Positions 9,660 through 10,036 of a DNA stretch of 10,036 nucleotides are shown here, in pieces (the stretch's first letter is position 1; each line of letters begins with the position of its first letter). The translations under genes and the position numbers were made by a program. The notes below the pieces were generated by a model, which was given only the letters and a program-made list of their open reading frames with translations, was not told the DNA's origin and did not search any database. This stretch comes from Candolleomyces eurysporus (lineage: Eukaryota > Basidiomycota > Agaricomycetes > Agaricales > Psathyrellaceae): contig JANBPK010001807.1 in assembly GCA_027579435.1 (NCBI GenBank), positions 1 to 10,036 of the forward strand. Direction: 5' to 3'.

Positions 9660-10036
9660 GTGTTCACCTCCTCCTGTCGACAGACACACATCGTGTCAGG
9701 ATCTGGATCGGTCTGGCCATGTTTTATTCTTCATTCGTCGTCACGGTCGCCGTCATATTTTCCCTCTTTAATTCCCTCCCGCGACCCCCGAGCTATCTCT
9801 ATCATCATCCGTCGACATTTCTCTCTTGTCTCACTTTTCGACGATTCGGTTCCTCGAGGAGACGGGCTTTTACTCTTCCCTCCTCCCAGCAGAGCCGACA
9901 CTTCAGCAGGTCCCCAGCCGGAGGGTTTTGGCGCCCTGTGATGATCAGGGAGTAGGACTCTCCGTTGTTTGATGGACGTGATACGATTCAAATGGTGCCA
10001 CGGTAATGAACCGAGCGGGTGGCTACGGCTGCGGGG
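9660..10036. other. Intergenic region downstream of THP3-like gene, no supported gene
   Basis: These 377 bases run to the window edge. From about 9725 to 9900 the plus strand is strongly pyrimidine-rich, which would suit the promoter or leader of a further plus-strand gene beyond the window. Open frames on both strands here give compositionally biased sequence with no family resemblance. The 3'UTR of the THP3-like gene must also lie here. A 13-base repeat of the end of THP3 occurs at 9938-9950. Confidence 0.5.

Noticed and set aside
9731..9991. An 86-codon minus-strand open frame near the right edge
   Set aside because: Its charged, low-complexity composition follows from the purine-rich strand; there is no recognisable family and no splice or start support.
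9977..10036. Possible tRNA-like sequence at the right edge
   Set aside because: A GGTTCATTACC-like string on the minus strand resembled a T-arm, but no acceptor, D or anticodon stems could be built around it.

Overview
This is a gene-dense nuclear segment from a filamentous fungus, most likely a basidiomycete (Agaricomycotina). The reasons are 22 very short GT-AG introns (nearly all 49-69 nt), short intergenic gaps, and protein families and exon patterns of that kind. The organism itself was not identified. The four genes are conserved housekeeping genes. I see no mobile element, CRISPR array, RNA gene or secondary-metabolite genes, and nothing that amounts to a new biological system.

Layout: (1) 1-449, plus strand: the last 108 codons of the catalytic subunit of DNA polymerase delta (POL3), including both C-terminal cysteine motifs. 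(2) 665-2453, plus strand: a complete alanine:glyoxylate aminotransferase (AGX1) in seven exons, with an arginine-rich N-terminal extension and a second in-frame start. (3) 2454-2799: a shared 3' region where AGX1 and MET5 converge. (4) 2800-7499, minus strand: a complete sulfite reductase beta subunit (MET5) in seven exons, 1450 residues. (5) 7500-7867: a divergent promoter region with a CACGTG palindrome and a probable 5'UTR intron for MET5. (6) 7868-9659, plus strand: a THP3/LENG8-type protein of the SAC3/GANP family in about nine exons; the join between its first two exons is problematic. (7) 9660-10036: pyrimidine-rich sequence with no gene I can support.

The genes belong to separate processes: lagging-strand replication, glycine synthesis from glyoxylate, sulfate assimilation, and mRNA processing or export. 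AGX1 and MET5 both feed amino-acid metabolism (glycine/serine, and sulfide for cysteine/methionine), but their convergent placement looks incidental. Points worth a second look are the alternative starts of AGX1, the perfect E-box and splice-dependent leader of MET5, and the one-base phase conflict at the start of the THP3 gene. Exon coordinates were worked out by hand from splice signals and protein-family conservation.
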